A stretch of DNA of 64,000 nt. Source: Hepsetus odoe (lineage: Eukaryota; Chordata; Actinopteri; Characiformes; Hepsetidae). Below are positions 27,701 to 37,560 of this stretch, one piece after another. The notes below the pieces were generated by a model. The model was not told where the DNA came from. It ran no database searches and saw only the letters and a program-made list of their open reading frames with translations. Made by a program: the position numbers and the translations under genes. Location: NCBI GenBank assembly GCA_017165825.1, contig CM029370.1:25299047-25363046 (forward strand), written 5' to 3'. Positions within the stretch are counted from its first letter, which is position 1, and every line of letters starts with the position of its first letter.

Positions 27701-30700
27701 CAGTCATGATTTCATGTTTTTTAGATTTTTGAAAGGAACATGGACCAGGCTCGCAGCACCTTCCGTCCAGCTGTTATAGCACGCTACCTTGGTGTTGTCC
27801 CACTGCAGGGGCCCAAGGAAGTCAACCTGACCGTAGAGCTGCTGGGATGCCTTTATGTCAGAACCACGCCGGGTGTGTTGTGGGATTTATATGATCAGAA
27901 GAAATCATATAGGATTTTATTGATACCCAGAAAGACTAAATTCTAAAAAGCATTTTCCTTTAAATAATTTTACTCTCTATCTCCAAGGAGTGAGTGCATC
28001 ATCTCAGGTCACCCAGGAGGCCCTACCCACTGAACCCAAACGTACAATGGAGGAAGAGAGCATCACTGAGCATGTGCCTTCCCAGACCGATTTGGGTATA
28101 ATTCCATACTGTGCTTTATTACGTAGAACCCAGATGCCTTAGGATCTAAAATGTGGCTTTATTAAAAAAAATTATTATTATTATTATTTTTTTGTATCTG
28201 CAAATGATTTGCGTTTGTTAAACATTTAGTACACAAGGAAAGCAAGTTTTAAATTCATTGTCGGGATATCACAGTACATTACAAACCTGTCAATAAAGCT
28301 TACCTTGAAGTTATAAGCAGTGTTTCATACATTCATACATTGGACATTTTGTGATTACTGATGCTCTATTTTCTGCACTTCTCTGCACAGTAATGCCGGC
28401 AATCATTGTCGTGCCCACTGTTCTCCTTGTGGCTCTGCTGCTGCTGGGGATATGTCTCTGTAAGGTGCTTCATAAGTAAGTACAGTTATGCCCTCTGTTA
28501 GCATAAAAATTAATTGTGACACACCACAACCAATGGGGCAGTGATGGCCTAGTGGTTAGGGAGTTGGCCCAGGATCACATGGTCATGGGATCAAATCCCA
28601 GGTCAGTACGTTGCCCGAAGTACTCTTGAGCAAAGTACCGTCCCCATCACTGCTTCCTGGGTGCTTTCAATAGCTGCTCCCTGCTGCATGTGTGTATGGG
28701 TTAAATATAGAGGCTGCATTTTGTTATGGTTCCCTGTGTGTTGTGCTGTGTATTCACAATGACGAGTTGTCACTTTCACGTCACAGCTGCGTTTTGTGAA
28801 CAAACAGATGCAATAAATGCCCATAAATGATTAACTTCTTTTTAACACTGAGGGCTTATCTCTTCTCACTTTTTCTTGGCTCTAGTGCTTATTTGGTATA
28901 GGCACAACAGATGGCTTTTGGGCTATGTGTGTGCATATTTGTGCATGTGCACCTTAAGCAAACAAATGATAGAAAAACAGAAAATGGTACAACAGGTGTA
29001 GCAATTTTTTTAATCAGGCATTCATGTCACTCAACACGCATCTCCTATGAGAGCACCGGTTTCATGGTAACAGTATTCCATAAAAGCAGTGGACACCCAC
29101 TGCCTTGTACCCTACTGCAATATACCTTGAATTGTATATTTATTTAAGATATTTGTTTATTTAAATTATCTGACCTCCCTCTTCCTTCCTCACCCTACAG
29201 AAAGAAAACAAAAGAGAACGCTTATGATTGTTCAGATCCATCACAAACAGGTCAGTGTCCAGAAGGGCAGTTCACACTACTCCACTCGCATCTAAGGAAT
29301 AGAAAGGCTTGAGTGAGGTGGCTGTTTATGTAAAATGTATAATTTTAGTGCTTTAGTGAGAGTCTTGTTCTTTTCATCATGTGTAATTGGCAAGTCTTTA
29401 CTTTCCAGGTTGCTGGAAGCAGGTAAAACCTCCTTCTGCCAGACACCAGTCTACTGAATTCACTTTTTTGGACCCCCTTCCAAAAATCGACTTAGTTACC
29501 AGCGACATGGCAGGTAGGATGCTCAGTCCTTAGTATTGACCCTTTTTTTTAAAAATTTATTTATTTATTTTTATTTTGTTATATTTATTTACCATATAAA
29601 AATGGGCAGCACAGTGCTTGTTTACTGGTTATCTCTTTTTATTTGTCTTCACATTAAATTACAGCATGATATTATAAATTTTTTGTGGCTTGAGAGGGAG
29701 AGATCACTGTTTACCAAATGCCAAGCATTTTTACAAACTCGCATTCACAAATTAACACTGGGAAACAACAGGCATCCCATTGACCTCTTCCCATGGTACT
29801 TCCCCATGCAACACACATACCCGCTCATCCACATGATATGAAAGAAAACATGATTAATCTGACCAGGCCACTTTCTTCCATTTCTCCATGGTCCAAATCT
29901 GATTACCTTGTCCTCACTGTAGCAGTGCACAGGAGTTTACAAAAAGCTGTGATGCACAGTGATTTCAGAAACCTTTTTTCATAGTCAGCATAAACATTTT
30001 GAGTAGTGTGGGCCACAACAGACCTCTGGCTCACTACATGAACATTACAATATGGGTTGCTTGTTTTTCCTGCTTCCAACACAAAACCTTTAGTAACTGA
30101 CTGTTCGCTTGCGGACTAATAGATGCCCACCCAGACATGTGCCAATGTAACTAGACAATATCATCCACTATGGTTCTTTTTAGTCTTAGTGCTTCTCCAA
30201 GGAGCAATTTCTCACTGAAATCGTTTTCACAAAAAGACTGACTGTCACAGGCACTCTCTCTAATCTTAACATTGGCCTCTCAGGTTGTGAGCAGCAGAGA
30301 AGGTTAACCACAGAATGCTTTATTGATTTTTCTTTTGTTTAAAGTAAATGCTACTGGCATTCCTCTAAACTGTGAGTGTAGTGCATTTTATAACAGTGAT
30401 GTGATTTTAAAATGGAGGTCAGTCATATCTGTAGTTGATTAACAGATTTTGTAATACATGTGCTAAATTAATAATATTAAAACAATTATTAAAGAATGCG
30501 CGATACTTGAGACTTTTCTGGCAAAAAAAATAGCCACAATTTCAATTAGCCTTAAGTCTCAATTAATGAGAATTGTTAATGGTTTTAATGGGCTACATTT
30601 CCATTACTTGGTGTAGATATTTAAAAATATTTAGGTCACTTTCCTGCAGCCATTTTTGACAGCAGGGTTACATTAATTTTAGCTAAAGACTTAGCCAGGA

Positions 30701-31829
30701 ATTGAATCCCAGCCTTTTTATGTGGGTGGCATTGGTGTTCTCCATTAAACTCGGGCAGTGGTGGCCGAGTGGTTAGGGAGTTGCCCCTGCATCGGAAGAT
30801 TGTGGGTTCGATTCCCTCACAAGTAGGTTGCCCTGAGGTACCCTTGAGCAAGGTACCATCCCTGTCACTGCTCCCTGGGCAGCTTTCAATAGCTGCCCAC
30901 TGCTGCACGGTGTTTGCATGGGTTAAATGTAGAGGTCCAATTTTGTTGTGGTTCACTGAGTGCTGTGCTGTGACCTCGCAATGACAAGGGTTGTCACTTT
31001 CACTTTCATTAGGTTGAGCCTTGTAAACATGCACCAAAGGTTAAGTACATTTGTGTCAGTAAGAGCTACCCAAAAATAGTCAGGCAAACCATTAGTTCAT
31101 CTGGTTTAATTACAGTATTAGGTCAAAAAGAAAGTTGTTCATTCATCTGCAAATAATATATTATATGCTATTATGCTATAGATATGCTATTATCAATCTA
31201 CAACTTCTGTTATAAATGTTTTGTGCTTTTGTTTGTTTGAATCAGTTCTACTCTGTTCCTCAGACTACCAGCAGCCACTCATGCTGGGGGTGGGTACTGT
31301 GTCCAGGAAAGGCTCCACCTTCAGACCAATGGACACTGATGCCAAAGATGAGGTCAATGAGGCCGCCACTCATTATGACTACGTGCACACAGCTAATCAG
31401 TATGCCCTTCCTCTTACCAATCAGGAGCCAGAGTATGCCACACCCATCATAGACCGGCACGCCTTCCACAAGGACAATTTTCTGCCAGACCCCAGTTACA
31501 GTGTGCCAGGAGTGGTCCTGAGTAAGAAACCATCATTTAAGACCAAGGACATCAGTAACTGCAGAAGAGTTGTTGAGGGGCTGTCTGGAGGCTATCAAAC
31601 GCCTCAGGTCAAACCAGAAAGAGTGAACCACTCTGAAGGGATTTACGACAGCCCTAAGATCAGAAAGCCCATGCTGGTTCAGAACGGGACCTTTTCAGAA
31701 TACCAGAGACCCCAGGCCAAAACCATCGTACAAGAGAGCTACTCGACCCCACGAGACTGTGTCTGGCTAGGTGTTCCCTCCAGGCTAGATCCAGAGGGCA
31801 GCAGTCTAGGTGGAACCAAAACAGACTAA
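5300..31829 (+). CDS. dcbld1: Discoidin, CUB and LCCL domain-containing protein 1 (15 coding exons, 706 aa)
   Basis: Coding exons: 5300-5381, 9608-9826, 14082-14246, 14971-15022, 15891-15963, 21305-21438, 24395-24435, 25756-25935, 27482-27594, 27725-27872, 27988-28095, 28391-28475, 29201-29250, 29409-29513, 31264-31829. All introns are GT-AG and the frame is kept throughout. Residues 1-24 are a signal peptide. CUB spans about 28-155 (NYPSIYPNNSWCEW), LCCL about 156-255 (KYCPAGCGEAEGNVAGD, then LCKAAVHAGVILDQLGG), discoidin/F5-8C about 256-402 (WLKLDLGEKKRITG, cysteines 257 and 395). A transmembrane helix lies at about 440-462, followed by a 240-residue cytoplasmic tail with eight YxxP motifs. 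Length is close to the mammalian protein. Family knowledge: DCBLD1/2 are cell-surface scaffolds whose phosphorylated YxxP tyrosines bind CRK/CRKL SH2 domains. The discoidin N-terminal half is rather divergent, but the anchors (KSSW, WLKLDLGE) remain. Confidence 0.95.
5760..6681. mobile_element. Non-autonomous DNA transposon with AGGGCTGCTC termini
   Basis: The left end reads TAGGGCTGCTCGATTT and the right end, reverse-complemented, TAGGGCTGCTCAATGA, so the termini form an imperfect inverted repeat. The left end continues into the TGGGCAAAAATAATAATC motif typical of a common fish MITE. The flanking 8-mers (GAGCCATG and GTTCCATC) match at five of eight positions, which would fit a decayed hAT-type duplication. 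A family A SINE is nested inside. No transposase is seen. Confidence 0.6.
6268..6487 (-). repeat. tRNA-derived SINE, family A, nested in a DNA element
   Basis: Reverse copy with TGCATTTAACCCATACATTG, GCCCAGGGAGCAGTGTTTGG, TTTGAACCTGCAACC (B box) and GGGGCCTAGTCCCAAACCAC. It lies inside the 5760-6681 element and so inserted later. Confidence 0.8.
6886..7115 (-). repeat. tRNA-derived SINE, family A
   Basis: Reverse copy containing the full 3' body (GTGACCATTCTTGTCATTGT, AGTGAACCACAACGAAATTA), GCAGCAGGGGGCAGCTATTG, GGTACCTTGCTCAAGGGTAC and the B box GGGATTCAAACCCATG. Confidence 0.85.
7932..7950. repeat. (TA)n microsatellite
   Basis: Short uninterrupted TA run after an A-tract, in dcbld1 intron 1. 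Confidence 0.9.
10335..10950. mobile_element. Tigger/pogo-like non-autonomous DNA transposon
   Basis: The left end is CAGTAGCCCCACATTTTTCA. The right end, reverse-complemented, is CAGTAATCCCCCATTATATC. Both resemble the CAGT..TCCC termini of Tigger/pogo elements, including the internal AAATCTGCGG-like stretch. TA precedes the left end but the right flank is AA, so the duplication is not perfect. No transposase frame is visible in about 616 bp. Confidence 0.5.
12698..12746. repeat. (CT)n microsatellite
   Basis: About 24 uninterrupted CT units in dcbld1 intron 2. Confidence 0.95.
15404..15436 (+). repeat. Family B SINE tail fragment
   Basis: The stretch AGTGGCTCTGAATAAGAGTG resembles the tail of the family B SINE (GTCGCTCTGGATAAGAGCGT). 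Only the tail is detectable. Confidence 0.45.
15964..21304 (+). other. dcbld1 intron 5 and its content
   Basis: A 5.3 kb intron, the longest in the gene. It carries an antisense LINE fragment (17735-18420), a short TG/GC run near 16981-17003, a C-rich run near 18520, and a less AT-rich block at about 20085-20380. No extra exon was recognised. Confidence 0.65.
17735..18420 (-). mobile_element. 3' fragment of a non-LTR retrotransposon (reverse transcriptase C-terminal region)
   Basis: On the minus strand, broken frames read VKEFKYFGSTVN, then LRMLRSLLGVTRMDSIRNE, then a HVQRSDE and RFMEVVRGGMQAVGLKEEDA stretch. This is the order of the reverse-transcriptase C-terminal region in an RTE/Rex-like LINE. 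There are several frameshifts and stops, so it is dead. Related, shorter 3' pieces lie at about 36365-36600 and 46435-46725. Confidence 0.75.
21439..24394 (+). other. dcbld1 intron 6
   Basis: A 3 kb AT-rich intron. No recognisable gene, SINE or transposon was seen. Confidence 0.55.
24436..25755 (+). other. dcbld1 intron 7, with an open, codon-like block
   Basis: Most of this intron is AT-rich. Positions about 24750-24940 are clearly more GC-rich and stay open on the plus strand (for example HWQAPGDSQITQCAKYQDSK), but there is no strong acceptor or donor and DCBLD1 has no missing domain here. It is followed by an octamer-like ATTTGCAT near 25013. It could be a conserved non-coding element or a decayed coding fragment. 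Confidence 0.4.
25936..27481 (+). other. dcbld1 intron 8
   Basis: A 1.5 kb intron with no recognisable gene or repeat beyond short low-complexity TTTA runs near 26930. Confidence 0.55.
28391..28475 (+). other. dcbld1: dcbld1 transmembrane exon (coding exon 12)
   Basis: This exon encodes the start of the membrane anchor VMPAIIVVPTVLLVALLLLG, followed by ICLCKVLHK. It separates the extracellular discoidin domain and a 36-residue acidic linker from the cytoplasmic tail. The basic stop-transfer residues continue into exon 13 (KKKTKE). Confidence 0.9.
28537..28790 (+). repeat. tRNA-derived SINE, family A (dcbld1 intron 12)
   Basis: Nearly full copy: head GATGGCCTAGTGGTTAGGGA, B box GGGATCAAATCCCAG, GTACCGTCCCCATCACTGCT, and 3' body ending TTGTCACTTTCACG. 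Confidence 0.85.
29765..30185 (-). mobile_element. Degenerate Tc1-like transposase fragment
   Basis: On the minus strand the sequence reads through a WTMEKWKKVAWSD-type block, which in intact Tc1-like transposases precedes the DESRF motif, then a YHVDERV stretch. Here an in-frame stop replaces the start of DESRF. Upstream, the GTGTTGGAAGCAGGAAAAAC motif matches the leader of this fish Tc1-like family. Many indels and stops make it non-functional. Confidence 0.65.
30752..31010 (+). repeat. tRNA-derived SINE, family A (dcbld1 intron 14)
   Basis: One of the best preserved copies: head AGTGGTGGCCGAGTGGTTAG, B box GTGGGTTCGATTCCC, TGCCCTGAGGTACCCTTGAG, GCTGCCCACTGCTGCACGGT, and 3' end GACAAGGGTTGTCACTTTCA. 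Confidence 0.9.
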
Positions 31830-34800
31830 AATGCACTGTGATTTAAATTTTTTTTTTATATGCTTCATGTGAGCTCAAATAACTTATTTTTTACAGCTGA
31901 GATCAGCACCTTTCCTGTTTATTTGTATATATGCTGTGGGAATTGTTGTCTCTGGTGAGAGCGGTCTGCACAGTAATAGCATTTTGTATGCATTGTTGGA
32001 TTCTTTGTCTTGGTTTTTTTTTTTTTTTTTTGTTTTTTATTCTTCTTTTAATGGGCTGGGTTTATTATAATGTAATGGTTTTCTTGGGGCAGAGATATGC
32101 ACAGTATGAGCAGAAAGTGTTTTGTTTTTTTCTTTTCCTCTGACTGTTGGAGATATCTATTCATCTAAAATGCATTCAGTTGTCTGCTTTCTGAGCTGCT
32201 GGTATGGATTAATTCGCTGTTTTAAAGACCATCAGAATCCTTAACTTTGGTAGTTATCTGGGGAGCCCTTCCTAGAGCAGGATTCTTCTGTTCTTCTTCT
32301 GTTCAGGCCAAAAGCAAAGATTGTTCTGTATGATGGTGTCTTCCCTCTCTTTCTAATGGAAAGAGGTTTAAGATATCTGGCTGCATTGTTCCCTGCTGAT
32401 AGGCAAGACAGTCTATATAAGACTGGACCACAGTAGTGTTGGATCTCTGGAAGACTCCGGTGTCTCTGGTACTATTGCTCCAGTTGATTGAGGGGATGAT
32501 CTTTTGAACAGACAACATGTAAACTACAATCCTCCTATCTTGGAAAAAAGGGTTCCAGTACTAGTACTCTGAATGAATGGAATCCTTTTTCTTAGAGGAA
32601 ATGTTAAAGGTCTGTTACAAGCCAGCTCCATGTGCTTATCTAAATGAATCACATAATTTTTTTTTTTTTCTTTCAATAGTTGCCTTAAGTACCACTCCTT
32701 CAAGAAAATCTTTAAAACCTTTATATTTTGTAAAGAATTTTTAAGCTCTGAAAATGTTTCTAATACCTTTACAAAAATACGTTATAAAAGAACCATCATT
32801 CGAAAGGTGCATTCAGGAAACTAAAGTAGTTCTTTTTGTAATCACTCATAACTTTTTATGGCACCTTTTGGCAAAAAAAAAAAAAAATCTTTGTCAGTAA
32901 GGCTTCCATTTCAGTATAAAGGAGCTTCATACCTCTCACAGACTTTGCAGTCACTGCGTAAAAATGCATAAAATCTAAGAAGGCATTAGAGCTTTTTGTA
33001 TTTGAAGCATGAAATTGGCTTGTAATGAATTCAGGCAATCATTCATTCACTCCTTTACGTTAAGTGGGTTAAGTGTTTTCACAAGAATGTGCCGTTAGCA
33101 ATTAAATGGCTTTCAATGCTGTTTTAGAGCAGCGCTTCATATCCGTGACACCGAGTGTCCTGGTTTGTAAAAATGCTAATTGTGAGTAAACAGCAAGATC
33201 TTTTGAAATCAATTGGAAGTTGTGATTGCAGTGTATTATGGGTACTCTCTTCAGGTAGTTGTCTAAGCATCTAGTTTCAGATCATGGTTGTGTACTTTTT
33301 TCATGCCATTATGATCTGCAAACCATGTTCATGCTTATAGTCTAGATTCAGCCACTTTTGAACTGAGGCTACAAGGCTACCTTTGCTAACAGGCACTAGA
33401 AGTCAATAGTCACTCAAATTATTTCCATGAATACATAATACATTGCCAGCACTTCTTTCAACCTGATCGATCTGCCTCCAGTTCTTCATTAAGTGGTTTA
33501 GGACGAGGTATGCAAGCAAAACTCTGCAAGCAGCCTTGGTTCACAACAGTCAGTTTTAGTCTTCAATATAGAGGAATCTGATCCATGATCAGTCTTGGCT
33601 TCCTGTAGCCGTGAAGGTTTGTTCAATTTTCTAACTCTACGTCCTATCAAAACCACATTAACAAGTCTGCATCAGTGACCATTAATGAAGAAGTGGGTGC
33701 ACTTTCATTTGGATTTCATTGGACACACATTTTTGTGACTTTACAGGAAAATCTTTGGGTGACTGCCGACCTTTAGAGTTTTGCAACTGTAACTTCACAG
33801 GACCAGTTTAAAACTAAAGAAGCTTTTTTCAATCAGCTGCATCTGGGCTTAGTGGAGAACTGCATTCTTTTGTTCTTTTTGTTTAATTTGTTGGTCTGCT
33901 CTGTTTGAGACAAATCACTTCTCAGCTTTAAAAGATTATTCCTGTTAGAGGACACTTCCATCCCAGTGCTACTTTAGACAACCCCTTTTCAAAGACTTTT
34001 AGTAGCACATTTTAAAGGCTGGACCGTTGTGCGTTGGTACTGTCTCAATCCCAAGAATTTTTTGTATTTGAGTGTACATATTCTTGTAAAGTTTGAAATG
34101 TATATCATGAAGATGGGGAAAAAAACCAAAAAAAAAACAGGCTCCTTTTGGTTATTTATGGCACCTTTTGAGCTAGGTGTGGCTGCTGAATTAAAGACAG
34201 GACTTGCCTTGTCTTCATTGTCTTGGCTACCTTTTTATATATGCTTTGTGTTCAGTGACTAAGACCTCCAGTATTACTGATACTGTCCAGAGCAGTATAT
34301 GAAGTTCTTGACTTGCAAGCCGAGCGCTTGGCGTGGCCCTGGCAGTTGACCTACCGGTGTCAAGGTTTCTTGATGATGTGAAAATGTGAGCGACTCGGCA
34401 GCAGCCGCTGACCGTGACGGCAAAAGCGACTCGCTGGGAGCTCCTGCATTCCACAGACACTGAAGTAAAGGAGTAGCGTCAGCTTGCATCTTAAACGCAG
34501 GATCCATGTTGGAGTCAGCAGCCAGAACAGGACCCAACAACCTTGATCTTTATAATACACCTTGGATTTATCAACCGCTATGAAAACCTTTTATAAAGCA
34601 CCAAAATTTAAGAGGCTTGACGATCAGAAAACTGAACATTTAATGGTTTTAATTTTTTTTAGACTGTTGCTTTTTCAGATTAAGATGTTTGGTTCAAATT
34701 TAAAATGGTCTAATTCTTAAATCTTGCGTAACTCAAACGTTTGACGTGTGTTTGAAACTTGGCTGTGTGAAATCATATTGTTTTGCTCTTAGGCAGTTTT

Positions 34801-35080
34801 TTCAGTCTGGCCTAACTCAGACCTGCAGAGTGGGGGGAAAGCTTTCCTCTTTGTTTTAGGGGAGCAGGACGTCGCAGGAGGCTCCCACACGGTGTGACTG
34901 GAATGTGACAGTGGAGTGTCAGTCGTGAACAGCAGCTGAAGACTTCAGCTACTACAGTTGGAGCCTGCTGTCAGGCCACTTGTATCACTTAACAGAGTAA
35001 AAGCCTTCAGCTCAGTTTAGTGAACACGTTTACACTCGGCTTGATTTGCCTGTACATTAAACTTGGTCTTGGAAACAGAA
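31830..35080 (+). other. Probable dcbld1 3' untranslated region
   Basis: A repeat-poor stretch directly after the dcbld1 stop codon, with T-runs and no SINE. An ATTAAA hexamer at 35056-35061 is a candidate poly(A) signal, and the first repeat downstream starts at 35582. The long 3' UTR is an inference from this pattern; the true 3' end cannot be fixed from sequence alone. Confidence 0.4.
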
Positions 35081-35581
35081 TTTTAATGAAAAAATACAAG
35101 GATTTAAAGTCAGCATGAACTTGAAATCATGTACTGTGACACATTTCTGAGCTGTTTATCTCGCCGTAATAGCCGTGAGATGTTGAACAAGATGGTTATT
35201 ACTTTTCTTCTCCCACTGCTGTTGCAATCAAAGTTTTATAGATAGTCGAGTTGTTGCTACATTTGTTTCATTTTCAAATTCCAAGCAAATTATTCATAGT
35301 ATGAAGAATATAACCTGGGAAATGAATGAACAAGGTTCCATTATTTACCTTCACCGCTGACCTTATAACATCAGAACCTTAGTTCTGGGCTATTTTCACT
35401 GAAAGAAGGGATGGTGACTCACTGGCACAGCAATGTTAGTTTAAGACTAAATTCTCATGTGGAAACCTGCACTTATGAAGATATAATCTGATTATCCGCA
35501 ACATTAAACCTACTGCCAGGTGGAGCAAGTCCACAGTCTCAGCGGGACCTCGCCCGCTTTCTGGGCGGCAGTGGCCTCAAG

Positions 35582-35845
35582 CAGTGGTCCCCAACCGCCG
35601 TGCCATGGACCGCTACCGGTCTGTGGGTCGTTTGGTCCCTCTTATCAGGGTCTATTCAGGAAAAAAAAAACTTGCCTCTGTCATGTGAAAAAAATGACAT
35701 AAGTACATAAAGAATGAAGCCCACAATTGAGCAGAAATGAGTAAAAACACGTATTTATTCACTTTGTTTTTAGCTGTTTCTTTGCCGATCTGTGAAAATA
35801 TTGTTTTACGTTAAACCAGTGGCGCAAGAAAGGATGGGAACCGAT
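35582..35845. mobile_element. hAT-like non-autonomous transposon
   Basis: The left end CAGTGGTCCCCAACCGCCGT, followed by ACCGCTACCGGTCTGTGGGT, matches a widespread fish hAT-type terminus. The right part (CGATCTGTGAAAATATTGTT, TAAACCAGTGGCGCAAGAAA, GGATGGGAACC) is the eroded opposite end. Only about 264 bp separate the ends, so it is an internal-deletion derivative. It runs directly into a SINE. Confidence 0.65.
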
Positions 35846-36000
35846 AGCCTAGAGGTTAGGGAGTTGGTCCCAGGAACAAAAGGTTCTGGGTTTGAATCCC
35901 ATATCAGTAGGTTGCACTGAGGTAACCTTGAGCAAGGTACCGTCTCCATCCCTGCTCCCCGGGGGCTTTCAATAGCTGCCCCCTTGCTTGCTGTGTCTGG
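35838..36000 (+). repeat. tRNA-derived SINE, family A, 3' truncated
   Basis: Head GATAGCCTAGAGGTTAGGGA, B box GGGTTTGAATCCCATA, GAGCAAGGTACCGTCTCCAT and GCTTTCAATAGCTGCCCCCT are present. The usual 3' body is missing after about 36000. Confidence 0.8.
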
Positions 36001-36364
36001 GGCTGTGTAAGTACAGACTGATCAGAGTGCAATGCTGTCTACCGGCTCTAGCTGAAAGTGTCTACTACACCATAGAGCAATGGTACTCGGCTGCACTATG
36101 GGAGGGAGGAAAGCTGGGAATGGAAATGCTTTGGCAAAGTTCTGCTAGACCTTGGATCTGCTCATCATAAGCATGTTATTTTGACAGGTACCACCTCTAC
36201 ATTGCTGCGGACAAATGCCACTCCATGGCAATGGTTTTCCATATGTATTCCAAAGGTTTAAGAAATATTCTAATGTTTCTAATGTTTTAGTTACTATTTG
36301 AGTCTGTAGCATGAAGTCTATTTTTAACAAACTATATTTTCCCATTAATTCAAAAACTCTGAAC

Positions 36365-36600
36365 AGCTCAGGTTGGACGGTTTGAAGACAAAGTCAGAGA
36401 AGTGAGATTGTACTGGTTCGGAAAGTTGCAGAGGAGAGACGAGGACTATTTTGGGAGAAGGATGCTGAAGACGGAGCTGTCAGGCAAGACGGGAAGAGGA
36501 AGGCCAAAGAGGAGGTTTATAGATGAGATGAGAGAGGATCTGCTGTGGAGGCCTCTAACGAGAGCAGCCAAAAAAAAGGAGAAGAAACTTGCTGACTGGA
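36365..36600 (+). mobile_element. LINE 3' fragment (reverse transcriptase C-terminus)
   Basis: Encodes VRLYWFGKLQRRDEDYFGRR followed by MLKTELSGKTGRGRPKRRFI, the C-terminal block of an RTE/Rex-like LINE protein. It then ends in a CTAACGAGAGCAGCCAAAAA tail. It is 5' truncated like the other two copies. Confidence 0.75.
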
Positions 36601-37560
36601 AACATTCAAAGTGCAAGCTGGAAAATTACATTCTGTGACCCAGTTGGTGCAGACTCGGAAGAGAGGTTATATTACAGAAAAGGCACATTCCCAGGATGAG
36701 GACAAAGTCCAATGAATGAAAAAATGCAGAGCAGTTTGTTAGAAGAATGGATTTGTGAATAAAACGTCCAGATCAGAGAGTGTACCGTTAGTGTGGCCGA
36801 CTAGGTGAGTGGGCTTTGCCTGGGAGTTTCACGCTTGGTTGTGGACTACAGTTTCCACGCAGCTTCTCTGCTCGTCCTGCCTCCCTGTTAGATCACACTG
36901 TTACGTGAAGACACCACACCATACTCCTGCACTAAAGCGACATGAAAAAGCACACATGAGCTTCTCCTGGGCCTGCCCACCTCTGCCTGAAATTCCATAC
37001 AAGTCCACTCATGCACAGCACTAACAGCAGGGGTCTACTGCTCGCCGTGCTGGCAGAATATATCCCACAGTGAAGCTCTCATTATATACACGTGTTAAAG
37101 GAATAGGCCACAACTATAACCCAGAAAAGAAACCTGTTGACTCTGAACACACTTAGAAGCTGAATGCCTGCTGGTGGAAGAGCTTTTCATGTTGTTTAAA
37201 TTATTGTGCAGGTACAATACAATCTGTATGGTACAGATGGAGGGTAAGAGGGAGGAAATCCAAGGTATTACTGAAAAGCACTAATAAGTAGAATAGCTCT
37301 AAACTGAGCCCTTAACCCTCTGAAGTGAATAAACCCCTACAAGTAAATAATTTTAATGTCCAACCTTTGACTCAAAACACATTTTCTGACTCTCTGAGCA
37401 TCATTTTAAACTGTATTTTATTAACTTTTATTAAATCATTGTAGAACCATGGTATCAGATTCAGTATTTAATATGGGACACATTCATTTAAGCAGTATAT
37501 CGCCCCCTGGTGTTAGAACAGCACACTTAAAAGTGAGCCTCATTCATTTAAAGATACTCA

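Larger units (their letters stand above)
29514..31263 (+). other. dcbld1 intron 14 and its content
   Basis: Contains a degenerate antisense Tc1-like transposase (29765-30185) and a SINE (30752-31010). No additional exon was recognised. Confidence 0.65.
35081..37560. other. Intergenic spacer between dcbld1 and gopc 3' ends
   Basis: Holds an hAT-like MITE (35582-35845), a SINE (35838-36000) and a LINE 3' fragment (36365-36600). The remainder shows no gene. Confidence 0.55.

Noticed and set aside
30636..31037. A 133-codon minus-strand open frame
   Set aside because: It lies almost entirely over a family A SINE copy.
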